Part shown: positions 37,331 through 46,686 of the stretch, in pieces
Numbering within the stretch: the first letter of the stretch is position 1
Layout of the letters: every line of letters begins with the position of its first letter
NCBI GenBank assembly: GCA_947469885.1
Contig: CANIQT010000003.1
Location: 1-64,000 of the forward strand
DNA from: Bacteroidota bacterium
Lineage (GTDB): Bacteria; Bacteroidota; Bacteroidia; 2-12-FULL-35-15
Length of the DNA stretch: 64,000 nt
Direction: 5' to 3'
Program-made: the position numbers and the translations under genes
The notes under the pieces: generated by a model
The model's input: only the letters and a program-made list of their open reading frames with translations
Database searches by the model: none
Told to the model about the DNA's origin: nothing

Positions 37331-39937
37331 TTACAATTTAGCTCCGAGCACACACGTTTTTTTGTAATGCTTCACAGTGCCTGTTAAATCAAATACTTCG
37401 AAGTAGATGATATAAATTCCGATGCGACATTTTTCGCGGTCATCATTTATTCCATCCCAACTGAATGTTCCGTTTATTCCCAACAATTCATTACGGATTA
37501 AATGTTTTGTCAATCTTCCTTTGCTGTCGAATATACTAATATTAGCAGTAAATCCGGGAGTATCAAAATGGTAATTAATATTTACGACATCATTATTTCC
37601 GTCTTCATCTGGTGAAAATATTTCGGGAGTTATTTCTATTGCATTATCTGTTTCTCCTGCATCATTGTATTGCGAATTTTTGTAACCCGGAGTTCCAAAC
37701 CCAATATCTTGTGCTGCCGAATGCCAGTTGGTGCGGTCTTGTGTTGGGCGATTAAAATCAATTCGTTCCAGCGAAACTCCTTTAGTGATATTCAACAAAC
37801 CAAAGTGCATATTAGAATAATAAATAAATTTATCAATGATATTTGAATCGCTTGCCAGACAAACAGTTCCTTCGTCTATATTCATCGAAATCATACTTGG
37901 CAAATCAATAAAACCACTTGGATTAGTTGTAGTGTATTGACTTTTTACTGCATTACCATTGGCACTTAGCAGCACATATTCCTGAGGTAAAATTAAACGG
38001 CTTGCTGTAGTTATTTGTTTTACGCTTGAAATAATATTGGTAATAGTATCAAATTGAGACAACGTAATTTTTTTTAAATCAATTACTTTATTCGAACGAT
38101 TATAAATCTCCACATAATCTACTCCTCCCGTATTTGGGTCCGACAGCACTTCATTTATCACCACATCGTTAGGCATGGCAGGCTCTGGAACAAAGAAGTT
38201 TGCACTAGCGGTCAATAATAAATTGCCCGAACAATCACTCATATTACTTGAGGTTAGTATGTAAGTGGTTGAAGTAGCCAAGTTAGAATTAAGTGTAAGA
38301 TAAACACAAGTGAGTGTCGAATTCACAGTGTCGGCAGTGGGTGTGCCTATACCGCCATTGATGCTGTAATTAGAAAGAGTGGAGATAACAGAAGCATCCA
38401 ACGCTTCTGAAAAACAAACATATATATGAGTAGAATCTTCTACCGAAATGCCTGTTATGGTTGGGTGAACGGTATCGGGAGCTGTTGAATAAACACTGTT
38501 TTGAATTCCGGGAGTTCCTCCGTTAATGTCGTTGCTCGCAATCCAATTGCCCCAAGCAGGGCAGTTAATGTTTGCATTCGGATTTATTAATTCCAATGTC
38601 CATCCTCCATTTTTCTTTACATTATCTTGATACCAGTCGTCAGTAAAGGCAACAGAATCAATAACTGCAAGGGTATCGTTTTTTAAATACAAATGGTCGC
38701 CTGCGTTATTTATGGATGGAAAACTACTTACTCCCATATAATTTCCATACGAAGTAAATAATGCTGTATCGGCAATGTTGCAAATTATTAAATATTGATT
38801 GGCTAAGAGTATCGTATTTCCGAGGGTTGCGGTTGATGAGCCATCCGTAAATTTCCATCCATTGAGGTTAAACGAATTCCCGCTTCTATTATAAATTTCG
38901 ATAAACTCAACAGCCGGAACGTTTACCTGTGGTGTTGGGTCTGCCATAATTTCATTAATAATTACATCTTTATAAAGCGAACCTACCACCACTATGTAAG
39001 TAAAATTGTTAGTGGCTGTGGCAATTGCATTTGCACTCAAATCTTGAACATTGGTAACAGTGAGTGTATTCAAAAGCCCGTTTGTAAAAGGTGTTGCAAA
39101 GGTTAAATGCACCAAGCTAAAATTTACTGCATCGCGCACAGCAGCCGAAGGATTACTTAAACCATTGTTTGCACTATAATTACTAAGAGTTTGAGCAGTT
39201 GTTACATCCACCGATTCGTCAAACAACACATCTACTTGTGTGGATGAAATAACGGTGGACGAAACAATAGTGGGCGGTGTAACGTCAAGAATAATAGGAC
39301 CTGCATAGATGCTATCATAAAAATGTTTGTTAAAAAAAGAAGCAGTGGATTGCTGGATAAAAATTCCGAAATAAGCGGAAGTAGTAATGGCAGCATCTGT
39401 GACAGTGCCTTCTGTAACATAATTGTTTCCGGTGCCTGTTGTATCTCTCTGCAGTGTCCACAGGTTGGCAACATCGCGGGTAACTTTTATTTTTAAAATG
39501 TTGTTTGCATGATTAGTCACTCCGTTGGCTCCATCAATAAGAATAGAATTTACAGTAGCCATTCTTTTATATAAGGATACATCATCGGCAGTATTTCCTA
39601 TTCTCACAAAATAGCCGCTGTGTGTAGCTGCACCTAAATTAGAAGAATCTGAAACCAAATAAATATCAGTATAGTTAGCTGATGAAGTATTGAACTGAAG
39701 ATTGACATACAACTCCCATTGTGCACTGGTGGCGGTGGTGGAGGGTGTGCTGAGATAAAACGAAGAAGATGCAACAGAAGAATTGGAACGTAACTGACCA
39801 CTCACAACAGTAAAATCAACAGCATTGCCGCTCCATGCAGGATTAGCAGTAAAATCTCCGTCACTAAAATTGTCGGTTACCTGAGCCGTTGCTACAGATG
39901 TAATAAATAAAAAAACAAAAGCAATAAAGCGCATCAT
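37331..39937 (-). CDS. Lamin-tail-domain secreted protein with Ig-like repeats and gliding-type C-terminus
   Basis: DVIINEIMADPTPQVNVPAVEFIEIYNRSGNSFNLNGWKFTDG, second VVINEVLSDPNTGGVDYVEIYNRS; C-terminal FSPDEDGNNDVVNINYHF. Confidence 0.82.
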   Translation of the reverse strand: MMRFIAFVFLFITSVATAQVTDNFSDGDFTANPAWSGNAVDFTVVSGQLRSNSSVASSSFYLSTPSTTATSAQWELYVNLQFNTSSANYTDIYLVSDSSNLGAATHSGYFVRIGNTADDVSLYKRMATVNSILIDGANGVTNHANNILKIKVTRDVANLWTLQRDTTGTGNNYVTEGTVTDAAITTSAYFGIFIQQSTASFFNKHFYDSIYAGPIILDVTPPTIVSSTVISSTQVDVLFDESVDVTTAQTLSNYSANNGLSNPSAAVRDAVNFSLVHLTFATPFTNGLLNTLTVTNVQDLSANAIATATNNFTYIVVVGSLYKDVIINEIMADPTPQVNVPAVEFIEIYNRSGNSFNLNGWKFTDGSSTATLGNTILLANQYLIICNIADTALFTSYGNYMGVSSFPSINNAGDHLYLKNDTLAVIDSVAFTDDWYQDNVKKNGGWTLELINPNANINCPAWGNWIASNDINGGTPGIQNSVYSTAPDTVHPTITGISVEDSTHIYVCFSEALDASVISTLSNYSINGGIGTPTADTVNSTLTCVYLTLNSNLATSTTYILTSSNMSDCSGNLLLTASANFFVPEPAMPNDVVINEVLSDPNTGGVDYVEIYNRSNKVIDLKKITLSQFDTITNIISSVKQITTASRLILPQEYVLLSANGNAVKSQYTTTNPSGFIDLPSMISMNIDEGTVCLASDSNIIDKFIYYSNMHFGLLNITKGVSLERIDFNRPTQDRTNWHSAAQDIGFGTPGYKNSQYNDAGETDNAIEITPEIFSPDEDGNNDVVNINYHFDTPGFTANISIFDSKGRLTKHLIRNELLGINGTFSWDGINDDREKCRIGIYIIYFEVFDLTGTVKHYKKTCVLGAKL

Positions 39938-40039
39938 TGGAGTAAATAACTTTTTTGTAAATGTATAAAAAAGTATTTAATCACGGTAATAACATTATTT
40001 TAAATAATTTTGTGCTCTCATTAATTTCAATTCATCGTT

Positions 40040-41032
40040 ATGAAAATAGCAGTAGTTGGTGCCACCGGTTTGGTTGGTACCAAAATGATTCAGATATTAG
40101 AACAACGTAATTTTCCTGTAACCGAACTTATTCCGGTGGCTTCCGAAAAATCAGTTGGAAAAGAAATTTTATATAAAGGAAACCACTATTCAGTAGTGAG
40201 TATGCAAACCGCTATTGATATGAAACCCACCATTGCTTTGTTTTCTGCCGGAGGCAACACCTCCTTGGAATGGGCACCAAAATTTGCAGCAGCCGGAATC
40301 ACTGTTATAGATAACTCTTCGGCATGGAGAATGGATGCCACCAAAAAATTAATTGTCCCCGAAATAAATGCACACGTATTAACTTCTTCCGACAAAATTA
40401 TTGCAAATCCAAATTGTTCTACCATTCAAATGGTGATGGTGTTGCATCCGCTTCATCAAAAATATAAAATAAAACGTATTGTAGTTTCCACTTACCAGTC
40501 CGTTTCGGGCACAGGAGTCAAGGCGGTTAATCAGTTGATGAATGAGCGCAACGGAATAAAAGGAGAAATGGCTTATGCGTATCCAATTGATTTGAACGCT
40601 ATTCCTCAGATTGATGTGTTTACTGATAATGGCTACACCAAAGAGGAAATGAAAATGGTGAACGAAACCAGAAAAATTATGGGTGATGATTCTATTCAAG
40701 TTACTGCAACAACGGTGCGCATACCTGTATTGGGTGGACATTCGGAAAGTGTGAACGTAGAGTTTGAAAACGATTATGATTTAAATGAAGTAATAACACT
40801 GCTTGAAAACACCCCGGGAGTAGTGGTTACGGATGATATTAAAAATTTGAAATACCCCATGCCGATGGATGCACAGGATAAAGACGAAGTGTTTGTGGGG
40901 CGATTGCGCAGAGATGAATCTCAGAACAACTCCTTAAATATGTTTATTGTTTCGGACAATTTGCGAAAAGGAGCAGCCACCAATGCTGTTCAAATTGCTG
41001 AATATGTAATTGCGGCTAAACTTTTTATTTAA
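40040..41032 (+). CDS. asd: Aspartate-semialdehyde dehydrogenase
   Basis: MKIAVVGATGLVGTKMIQILEQRNFP, IIANPNCSTIQMVMVLHPL, STYQSVSGTG. Confidence 0.95.
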   Translation: MKIAVVGATGLVGTKMIQILEQRNFPVTELIPVASEKSVGKEILYKGNHYSVVSMQTAIDMKPTIALFSAGGNTSLEWAPKFAAAGITVIDNSSAWRMDATKKLIVPEINAHVLTSSDKIIANPNCSTIQMVMVLHPLHQKYKIKRIVVSTYQSVSGTGVKAVNQLMNERNGIKGEMAYAYPIDLNAIPQIDVFTDNGYTKEEMKMVNETRKIMGDDSIQVTATTVRIPVLGGHSESVNVEFENDYDLNEVITLLENTPGVVVTDDIKNLKYPMPMDAQDKDEVFVGRLRRDESQNNSLNMFIVSDNLRKGAATNAVQIAEYVIAAKLFI

Positions 41033-41055
41033 TTGACAATGTATAATTGATAATT

Positions 41056-41080
41056 GATAATGAGTGTTACCTGCATTATC
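41056..41080. terminator. Hairpin downstream of T9SS gene (GATAATG-AGTGTTACCTG-CATTATC)
   Basis: Same loop as 8979-9011. Confidence 0.5.
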
Positions 41081-41092
41081 CATTATTCATAG

Positions 41093-43435
41093 TTAATTAA
41101 GTACAATCTTTCTATTCACCACATTTTTGTTTTTGTCAGTTATTCTCACAAAATAAATTCCTTTTGCAACATCACTCATATCAAGGGTTAGTTGTTTGTT
41201 ATTAGTTGTTAGTTGTTGCATAACATTTCCCAGTACATCCGTTATTTTTATGATGTGTTGGGCTGCTGCGGTAGGTGAGCTTGTCGAACCTGTCGAAGTA
41301 TGCTCTTCACCAAAAGTAATTGTTGTTTGGGAAGTGAAGGGGTTGGGGGAGATGGTAATGTTAGAGTTATTATTTTGTTCACTAATTCCAGCATCTGTTA
41401 CTGTGTAACATGCAGAAGTGTCATTACAACTTGCGCCAAATGGTGCAACAATAACAGCATAGCTACCGGGAATTGAAGGAGTGAAAATCTGACTGTTGCC
41501 TCCTGGAATAAATGCATAATTGTTATTGCAATCAACCCAAGTAAAGTATGCCTGATAGGGATAATTCGCAATTAGACTGCCACCAGTGGGATGTACTCCA
41601 ACAGTATATAAAAAAAGATTTACGTTAAAATGAACAACACTATCACAACCATTCACATTACTTAATATTTGTGTGTAAACTCCACTTGTATTATATATTT
41701 GATTGTTTATGTTAATGCTATTACATCCTTCGGCATTTGTATAGGTATGTGTTACATTTATTATCAGTTGAAGTGTTACGACACTATCACATCCTGAAAA
41801 ATTCTGATATACCTCATAATAAGTTCCTGAAGTGGTATAAGCCCCACCCCCACTATGGTATGCGAGGCAACCAGAATAAGAAATTGTTGTGTCAGAAGCA
41901 GTAAGTGTTAAATCAATCGTGATAATACTGTCACATCCTGTGGCATTTCGCAAATATTGATGATAAGTTCCCGATGAATAATAAGTTTGATTATTCAGCG
42001 AATAAACGTGACAACTATTAATTACAATGGTGTGATAGGAAGGAACACAAGTTTTCAATTTCTGAAGGAATGCATAATTTCCTCCTCCTGATAAATTAAA
42101 TACAGCATTGGGAGCAGGGTCAAAATCCATTTGTGTTCCAAAAAATCCGGTAGAATATAAATTCCCTCCATTGTCAACTGCTAAAGAATAGCCCGTTCCA
42201 TTTCCATTTTGACTGGCAAACATCCCTTTTGCCGTAACAAAATTTCCTGTCGTATCTATTTTTTCAATAAATATATTTCCACAGAGAGAGCAAGAATAAG
42301 TGGGGGTAATAGTATAATTACTTCCACCAGGGTCAAAATTTAACGTGTCTTGGAAGTAACCTATTAAACATAGATTATCCTGATTATCTTTTGTCATATA
42401 ATATGGAGTATGATCAACTAGTTTTTTCACCCACACAAAATTTCCATTTAAGTCTAACTTTTGAACAAAACCACCACCCCATGTCAATATAGACGCTCCG
42501 GGACCCGGGTCAAAATCAACTGAATTAATGTAATTACCTGAAGTGTAAATAAAATTATTATCAACAACTATAGATGACCCCTTAATACTATTGAGAAAAT
42601 CTCCCTGCATATTTATTGCCCATTGAAAATTTCCATTAGAATCTAATTTCTGTACAAAGGCACTTGCTGCACTATTTGTTTGTATTGTTCCAAGCAGATA
42701 TACTGAAGGTCCGGGGTCTAAATCGGCAGTTGTAGAAAACATCCCTGTTGTATAAACATTCCCGTTGTGGTCAATATCTATGCCCATTCCCACGTCACCA
42801 CCTATACTTCCGAACCCCTTAGCCCATACAAAATTGCCAGCGGAATCTAATTTTTGAATATAGATGTCCGCTTCTCCAGCACAAACATAGGTACTCACAC
42901 TTGTTAAATTAAAAACTCCCGGACCAGGGTCAAAATCAGCGGTTAGATTATAAGTACCAATAGAAACAACATTTCCGATTGAATCAACTGCCAATGAAGA
43001 GGAAGTGTACCAAGGATAATAAAAATCACCTGCAACTGATTTTGCCCAAATAAAATTACCGAGGGAATTTAATTTTAAGATGAACACTCCTGTTCCGCTA
43101 ACTATTTCAGTTCCGGTACCAGGGTCCAAATCGGCTACTCCGTTATAAACTCCCTGGATATAGATATTATCGAAACCGTCTGATTTAATACATAATACTT
43201 TAGCATTATAAATTCCTTTCGACCAAATAGAAGTTCCAGTAGAATTAAATTTTTCAATTTTAAGCCATGCTCCCCATTCGCCAGCACAATAGACATTATT
43301 ATCACTATCAGTTATTAATGAATGACCGGCAGCATGGGGTGCGCTAGGAATTAAAGCCCAATCAAATGAATTGTATTGAGCATGAGAACCCACTGCAATT
43401 AATGTGAAGACCATTATAACAATTACTTTTTTCAT
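41093..43435 (-). CDS. SBBP-repeat secreted protein with T9SS type A sorting domain
   Basis: Repeated DPGPGT..KLDSNGNFVWAKG units; NNSNITISPNPFTSQTTITFGEEHTSTGS C-terminus nearly identical to 9034..11433. Confidence 0.82.
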   Translation of the reverse strand: MKKVIVIMVFTLIAVGSHAQYNSFDWALIPSAPHAAGHSLITDSDNNVYCAGEWGAWLKIEKFNSTGTSIWSKGIYNAKVLCIKSDGFDNIYIQGVYNGVADLDPGTGTEIVSGTGVFILKLNSLGNFIWAKSVAGDFYYPWYTSSSLAVDSIGNVVSIGTYNLTADFDPGPGVFNLTSVSTYVCAGEADIYIQKLDSAGNFVWAKGFGSIGGDVGMGIDIDHNGNVYTTGMFSTTADLDPGPSVYLLGTIQTNSAASAFVQKLDSNGNFQWAINMQGDFLNSIKGSSIVVDNNFIYTSGNYINSVDFDPGPGASILTWGGGFVQKLDLNGNFVWVKKLVDHTPYYMTKDNQDNLCLIGYFQDTLNFDPGGSNYTITPTYSCSLCGNIFIEKIDTTGNFVTAKGMFASQNGNGTGYSLAVDNGGNLYSTGFFGTQMDFDPAPNAVFNLSGGGNYAFLQKLKTCVPSYHTIVINSCHVYSLNNQTYYSSGTYHQYLRNATGCDSIITIDLTLTASDTTISYSGCLAYHSGGGAYTTSGTYYEVYQNFSGCDSVVTLQLIINVTHTYTNAEGCNSININNQIYNTSGVYTQILSNVNGCDSVVHFNVNLFLYTVGVHPTGGSLIANYPYQAYFTWVDCNNNYAFIPGGNSQIFTPSIPGSYAVIVAPFGASCNDTSACYTVTDAGISEQNNNSNITISPNPFTSQTTITFGEEHTSTGSTSSPTAAAQHIIKITDVLGNVMQQLTTNNKQLTLDMSDVAKGIYFVRITDKNKNVVNRKIVLN

Positions 43436-43446
43436 CTCATTAAATT

Positions 43447-43666
43447 TTATTTCTCTGTAAAATTAATCTATTATTTCCCAAAAACAAACAATCCCGCCTT
43501 ATTTAAAAAGCAGGATTGGTTTCGTAATTAAAGGTTCCACCTTTTTAAAAGGTGGAACCTTTATGAACCCAAACCTGTTTTCCAACTTTATCTGTTGTGT
43601 GCTGAAGTTCAAATGCTGGGCTGGCTTCGGGCAGTTGTAAATGGTAATCATCTTCTGTAGGTACTG
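43447..43666. repeat. ~220-bp segmental duplication, copy 2
   Basis: See 11446..11665. Confidence 0.85.
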
Positions 43667-43835
43667 TTTCGGAGCAGATTATTTTGATACCGATACGGAC
43701 CACATCCCTTGGTTTTGTTCGTTTCATCATTAATATGCCTGGTTCATTCTTCATGGTTTTAAAAGCTGGATTGGTTTTAGCGAAATGAAAGGTACTACCT
43801 TTTAAAAAGGTAGTACCTTTATCAGCATTAAACAA
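43545..43835 (-). pseudogene. Truncated paralog of the ~220-aa family, containing one palindrome and ending in another
   Basis: RIGIKIICSETVPTEDDYHLQLPEASPAFELQHTTDKVGKQVWVHKGSTF; N-terminus KGTTFLKGSTF is encoded by the palindrome at 43789-43821. Confidence 0.55.
43789..43821. repeat. Palindrome variant (AAAGGTACTACCTTTT..AAAAGGTAGTACCTTT)
   Basis: Same architecture as 11528-11562 with compensatory stem changes. Confidence 0.85.
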
Positions 43836-44493
43836 TAATAATTGAAAAAGGCTCGCTATCAGGTCCCGCTTCGTGGGTTGGACTCAGGTAGTAACAAATT
43901 ACCCAAAGCCGTTTGCCTTCTTTATCACCCGTTGAAAGGATTTCGAAAATAGTTGAACCTTCAGGCTCTTGTCTCCGGTAATCATCAATGGCAGGAGGAG
44001 TGGCAGCTGCATCGGTATATACTATTTTATATCCTATTGATTCCACATCTTTTGGTTTTCCTTTTTTGCCAATCCTGTTTGGGTCCATTGCAAAAATTTC
44101 GGTGTCCAAATGAGTGTTTTTAATCAATGAAATAATAGGCGCAAAGTCCTTTGCAGGAACATTGGTTCTTTGTTTTTTCGGACGAGGAATATACAAATTA
44201 GCATAATCTACTCCCGATAACTCAATGGTTGTGTTCGAACTGATTTGTAATTTCAACGCTTCGGTCATGGCATGGTCAGTTATGTAAAGTGCATTGATGT
44301 CGCCAATACTAATTTCGTTGTGCGTATCGGGTGCGGTGTAATCGTCAAAAACGATAACCCATGCATCCCATTGGTCAACAATCGAATCTTTTTGAGCCAA
44401 AGGAATTCCCAAATCCAGATAATTAATTTCGACATAAGACTTTATAGACTTAAATTCGAAATGATACTTTAATATTTTAAATGATAATTCCAT
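43828..44493 (-). CDS. Uncharacterised ~220-aa protein family, paralog 2
   Basis: YVEINYLDLGIPLAQKDSIVDQWDAW...FDDYTAPDTHNEISIGDINALY...YYLSPTHEAGPDSEPFSIIIV aligns end to end with 11757..12425. Confidence 0.82.
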   Translation of the reverse strand: MELSFKILKYHFEFKSIKSYVEINYLDLGIPLAQKDSIVDQWDAWVIVFDDYTAPDTHNEISIGDINALYITDHAMTEALKLQISSNTTIELSGVDYANLYIPRPKKQRTNVPAKDFAPIISLIKNTHLDTEIFAMDPNRIGKKGKPKDVESIGYKIVYTDAAATPPAIDDYRRQEPEGSTIFEILSTGDKEGKRLWVICYYLSPTHEAGPDSEPFSIIIV

Positions 44494-44720
44494 ACTTTTA
44501 TTATTTTTTTGTTTATACTATTTTTTTGTTTTTGTACTTTTTAATTTAAAAATTCCCTCCAGGGGAGATAAATAATTTTTTTTGCTTTTAGATTGCTTTT
44601 CTTTCTTTTTTGGGTATTGGTCATTAGCCTTTGTCTATTTATATTATGTGTTTTTAGTAATTCATCTATATTATTATCCTTTTCACCTTGTTTTGGGCAT
44701 TTCCACTTACTTTAGCATCT

Positions 44721-44972
44721 CATCGAAGTGTTGCGTAAAATCATCGGAGTGTTTTGCAAAATCATTGGAGTGTTTTTTGAAATCACTGGAGTGTTTTTAG
44801 AAAATTTTGAATAATTTTTAAAAATCACCGGAGTAATGTGCAAAATCATCGAAGTGTTTTTAAAAATCACTGTAGTGTTTTTAGAAAATTTCGAATAATT
44901 TTTAAAAACCACCGGAGTATTGTTTAAAATCATTGGAGTGTTTTTTGAAATCACTGGAGTTGTTTTGCGTCT
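44721..44972. repeat. Array of eleven 21-bp units plus a partial unit (e.g. CATCGGAGTGTTTTGCAAAAT), with an 84-bp (4-unit) higher-order period
   Basis: Units parsed by hand at 44721, 44742, ... 44931, all 21 bp; units 4-6 match units 8-10. Confidence 0.92.
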
Positions 44973-45124
44973 TACTCCGGTTTGTTGCTAAAACAGCCAC
45001 TTTTGTTTTTTTGATGCGTTATTTCAATGAACTTTCTTTCGCGCACCAAAGGTAAATGGAGTAAATAAGGTTGCAAGGTGTGAATTCTGTGAGCGTGTAA
45101 AATATTCTGTAAACGTGTATCGAA

Positions 45125-45703
45125 TCAAGAGCGCAACTTTTTTATACGCTCATACCGTTTTTCAAATTCCTCTTTTTTACGATTAGCAACCATCAATTCC
45201 CTTTCATCAATCATTATAGCTATACCCGTTCTGATGTTATCAATATAACTATTAACAAATTTCATTCTAATTATATTACTCCGATGTATTTGTAAAAAAT
45301 CATTAGCCGGCAATACTTTTGCAAACCAGTTCAACTTATTATAAGAAACAAATTGTTTTTTGTTTAACAGGGTGGTAACTGTAAAGTTTCCTTCTTTTAT
45401 AATATGTACCATTTGATTAAAAAACACTTTAACAGGTTTGCCTGCTGCTTCCATATAAATAAAATCAACCCCTTCCACCGCATTTTCTTCTTCCAGTTTT
45501 TTATCAATAAATAAATTTGAAATCACCACTCCTAATTCTTTGGCAACTATTTTTTCAATCTCGTTTGATAACGCACCTTTGGGAAGTGTAATAACCTCTT
45601 TGTCTTTGCAAATTTCAACTTCGCAATCAACAATTTTTGTTTCTTCATCACTTTCGGTAACGAAAGAAAAAGCAAGAGCTATTTTAAAAAGTACTGAATC
45701 CAT
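45125..45703 (-). CDS. LytTR-domain DNA-binding protein without receiver domain
   Basis: FVSYNKLNWFAKVLPANDFLQIHRSNIIRMKFVNSYID...IMIDERELMVANRKKEEFEKRY LytTR signature. Confidence 0.82.
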   Translation of the reverse strand: MDSVLFKIALAFSFVTESDEETKIVDCEVEICKDKEVITLPKGALSNEIEKIVAKELGVVISNLFIDKKLEEENAVEGVDFIYMEAAGKPVKVFFNQMVHIIKEGNFTVTTLLNKKQFVSYNKLNWFAKVLPANDFLQIHRSNIIRMKFVNSYIDNIRTGIAIMIDERELMVANRKKEEFEKRYERIKKLRS

Positions 45704-45766
45704 TTAATTTCCATTTTAAATGCTACTGCAAAGTAAAGCACGATTTAAGAAATATGGTGTGGTGAA

Positions 45767-45833
45767 TGTGTGAGTGACTGTTTGGGATGATGAACGAACG
45801 GTTTGGGGTGATAAACGAAAAATGAGGAGATGG
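45767..45833. promoter_or_regulatory. 67-bp conserved element, copy 2 (putative LytTR-type regulatory site)
   Basis: 66/67 identical to 13322..13388 by eye; 64 bp upstream of the LytTR start. Confidence 0.65.
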
Positions 45834-45857
45834 CTTTCGGGGTGGTAAATGAAAAAG

Positions 45858-45892
45858 TAATGTCGAATAATGATGTTCATTATTCGACATTA
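45858..45892. terminator. Perfect 16-bp inverted repeat, 3-nt loop (TAATGTCGAATAATGA-TGT-TCATTATTCGACATTA); terminator or operator
   Basis: Read directly; T-rich on both sides. Confidence 0.6.
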
Positions 45893-45957
45893 TTTTTAGA
45901 AGATGAAGCGTTAAAACTCCCCGTCAACATTCCTAATTCCTAATTCCTAATTCCTAA

Positions 45958-46638
45958 TTATTCTTCGGTATATTCCTGTCGCTTTTTGCCTCTGTAAGAG
46001 CCCGAAAAATATAAGATGCCACGGAATCCAATTATGGTTTGTTCCTGGTTCCAGTCGGCAAACAAGGAAGCACCAATGCCCACATCGTAAGCAATTTTTT
46101 TAACAATTTCTGCCTCTGCATACAATCCAAATTCGTTGTAAGGCCTGCTGTAATTCGATAGCGTATCGTTTATCTGCACTTTGGCCCAACCGGTAGAAAA
46201 CGAAGGACCTATAAAGGTTGCAAAGTTTATATCCTTGTCTTCAAATCGCCACCCGTAACCCAAATGCAATTGATAATTGCTGTAAGAGTAAAACGTTTCT
46301 CCGGTAATTTCCAAACCGGTTTGAAAATAATTTCGTTTGATATGAAAGTTTAAATCGGCACCACCGGCAAAGCCCAAGCTTCTTTCGTAGGTAAGGTTTT
46401 GCTGCACTCCCCCACCAATGGTAAACCACTTGCTATAGTATCTGAATCGTTTGTTATCCACCACAAACTCGCTATCCAGCGGAGTTAAACGTTTGTGATT
46501 TTTGGTGTATTCTGCGTTTTTATTTTTATCCGCCTTGTAGTGAACACCGTTGATAACAGTGTCTTTTTGCGAATACACGTTGGTTGAAATAAGAATACTT
46601 AAAACAACAATACTTAAAAAGGAGAATTGATTTTTCAA
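45958..46638 (-). CDS. Hypothetical outer-membrane beta-barrel-like protein
   Basis: Signal peptide plus alternating aromatic/polar beta-strand pattern. Confidence 0.5.
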   Translation of the reverse strand: MKNQFSFLSIVVLSILISTNVYSQKDTVINGVHYKADKNKNAEYTKNHKRLTPLDSEFVVDNKRFRYYSKWFTIGGGVQQNLTYERSLGFAGGADLNFHIKRNYFQTGLEITGETFYSYSNYQLHLGYGWRFEDKDINFATFIGPSFSTGWAKVQINDTLSNYSRPYNEFGLYAEAEIVKKIAYDVGIGASLFADWNQEQTIIGFRGILYFSGSYRGKKRQEYTEE

Positions 46639-46686
46639 AATGATAAAAAATAAAATTACAGGGGATGCTGCAAAGATACATTTATT

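Noticed and set aside
44721-44972. CRISPR array or minisatellite inside a gene
   Set aside because: No spacers; contiguous 21-mers in an intergenic region, with a paralogous gene downstream having an equivalent array.
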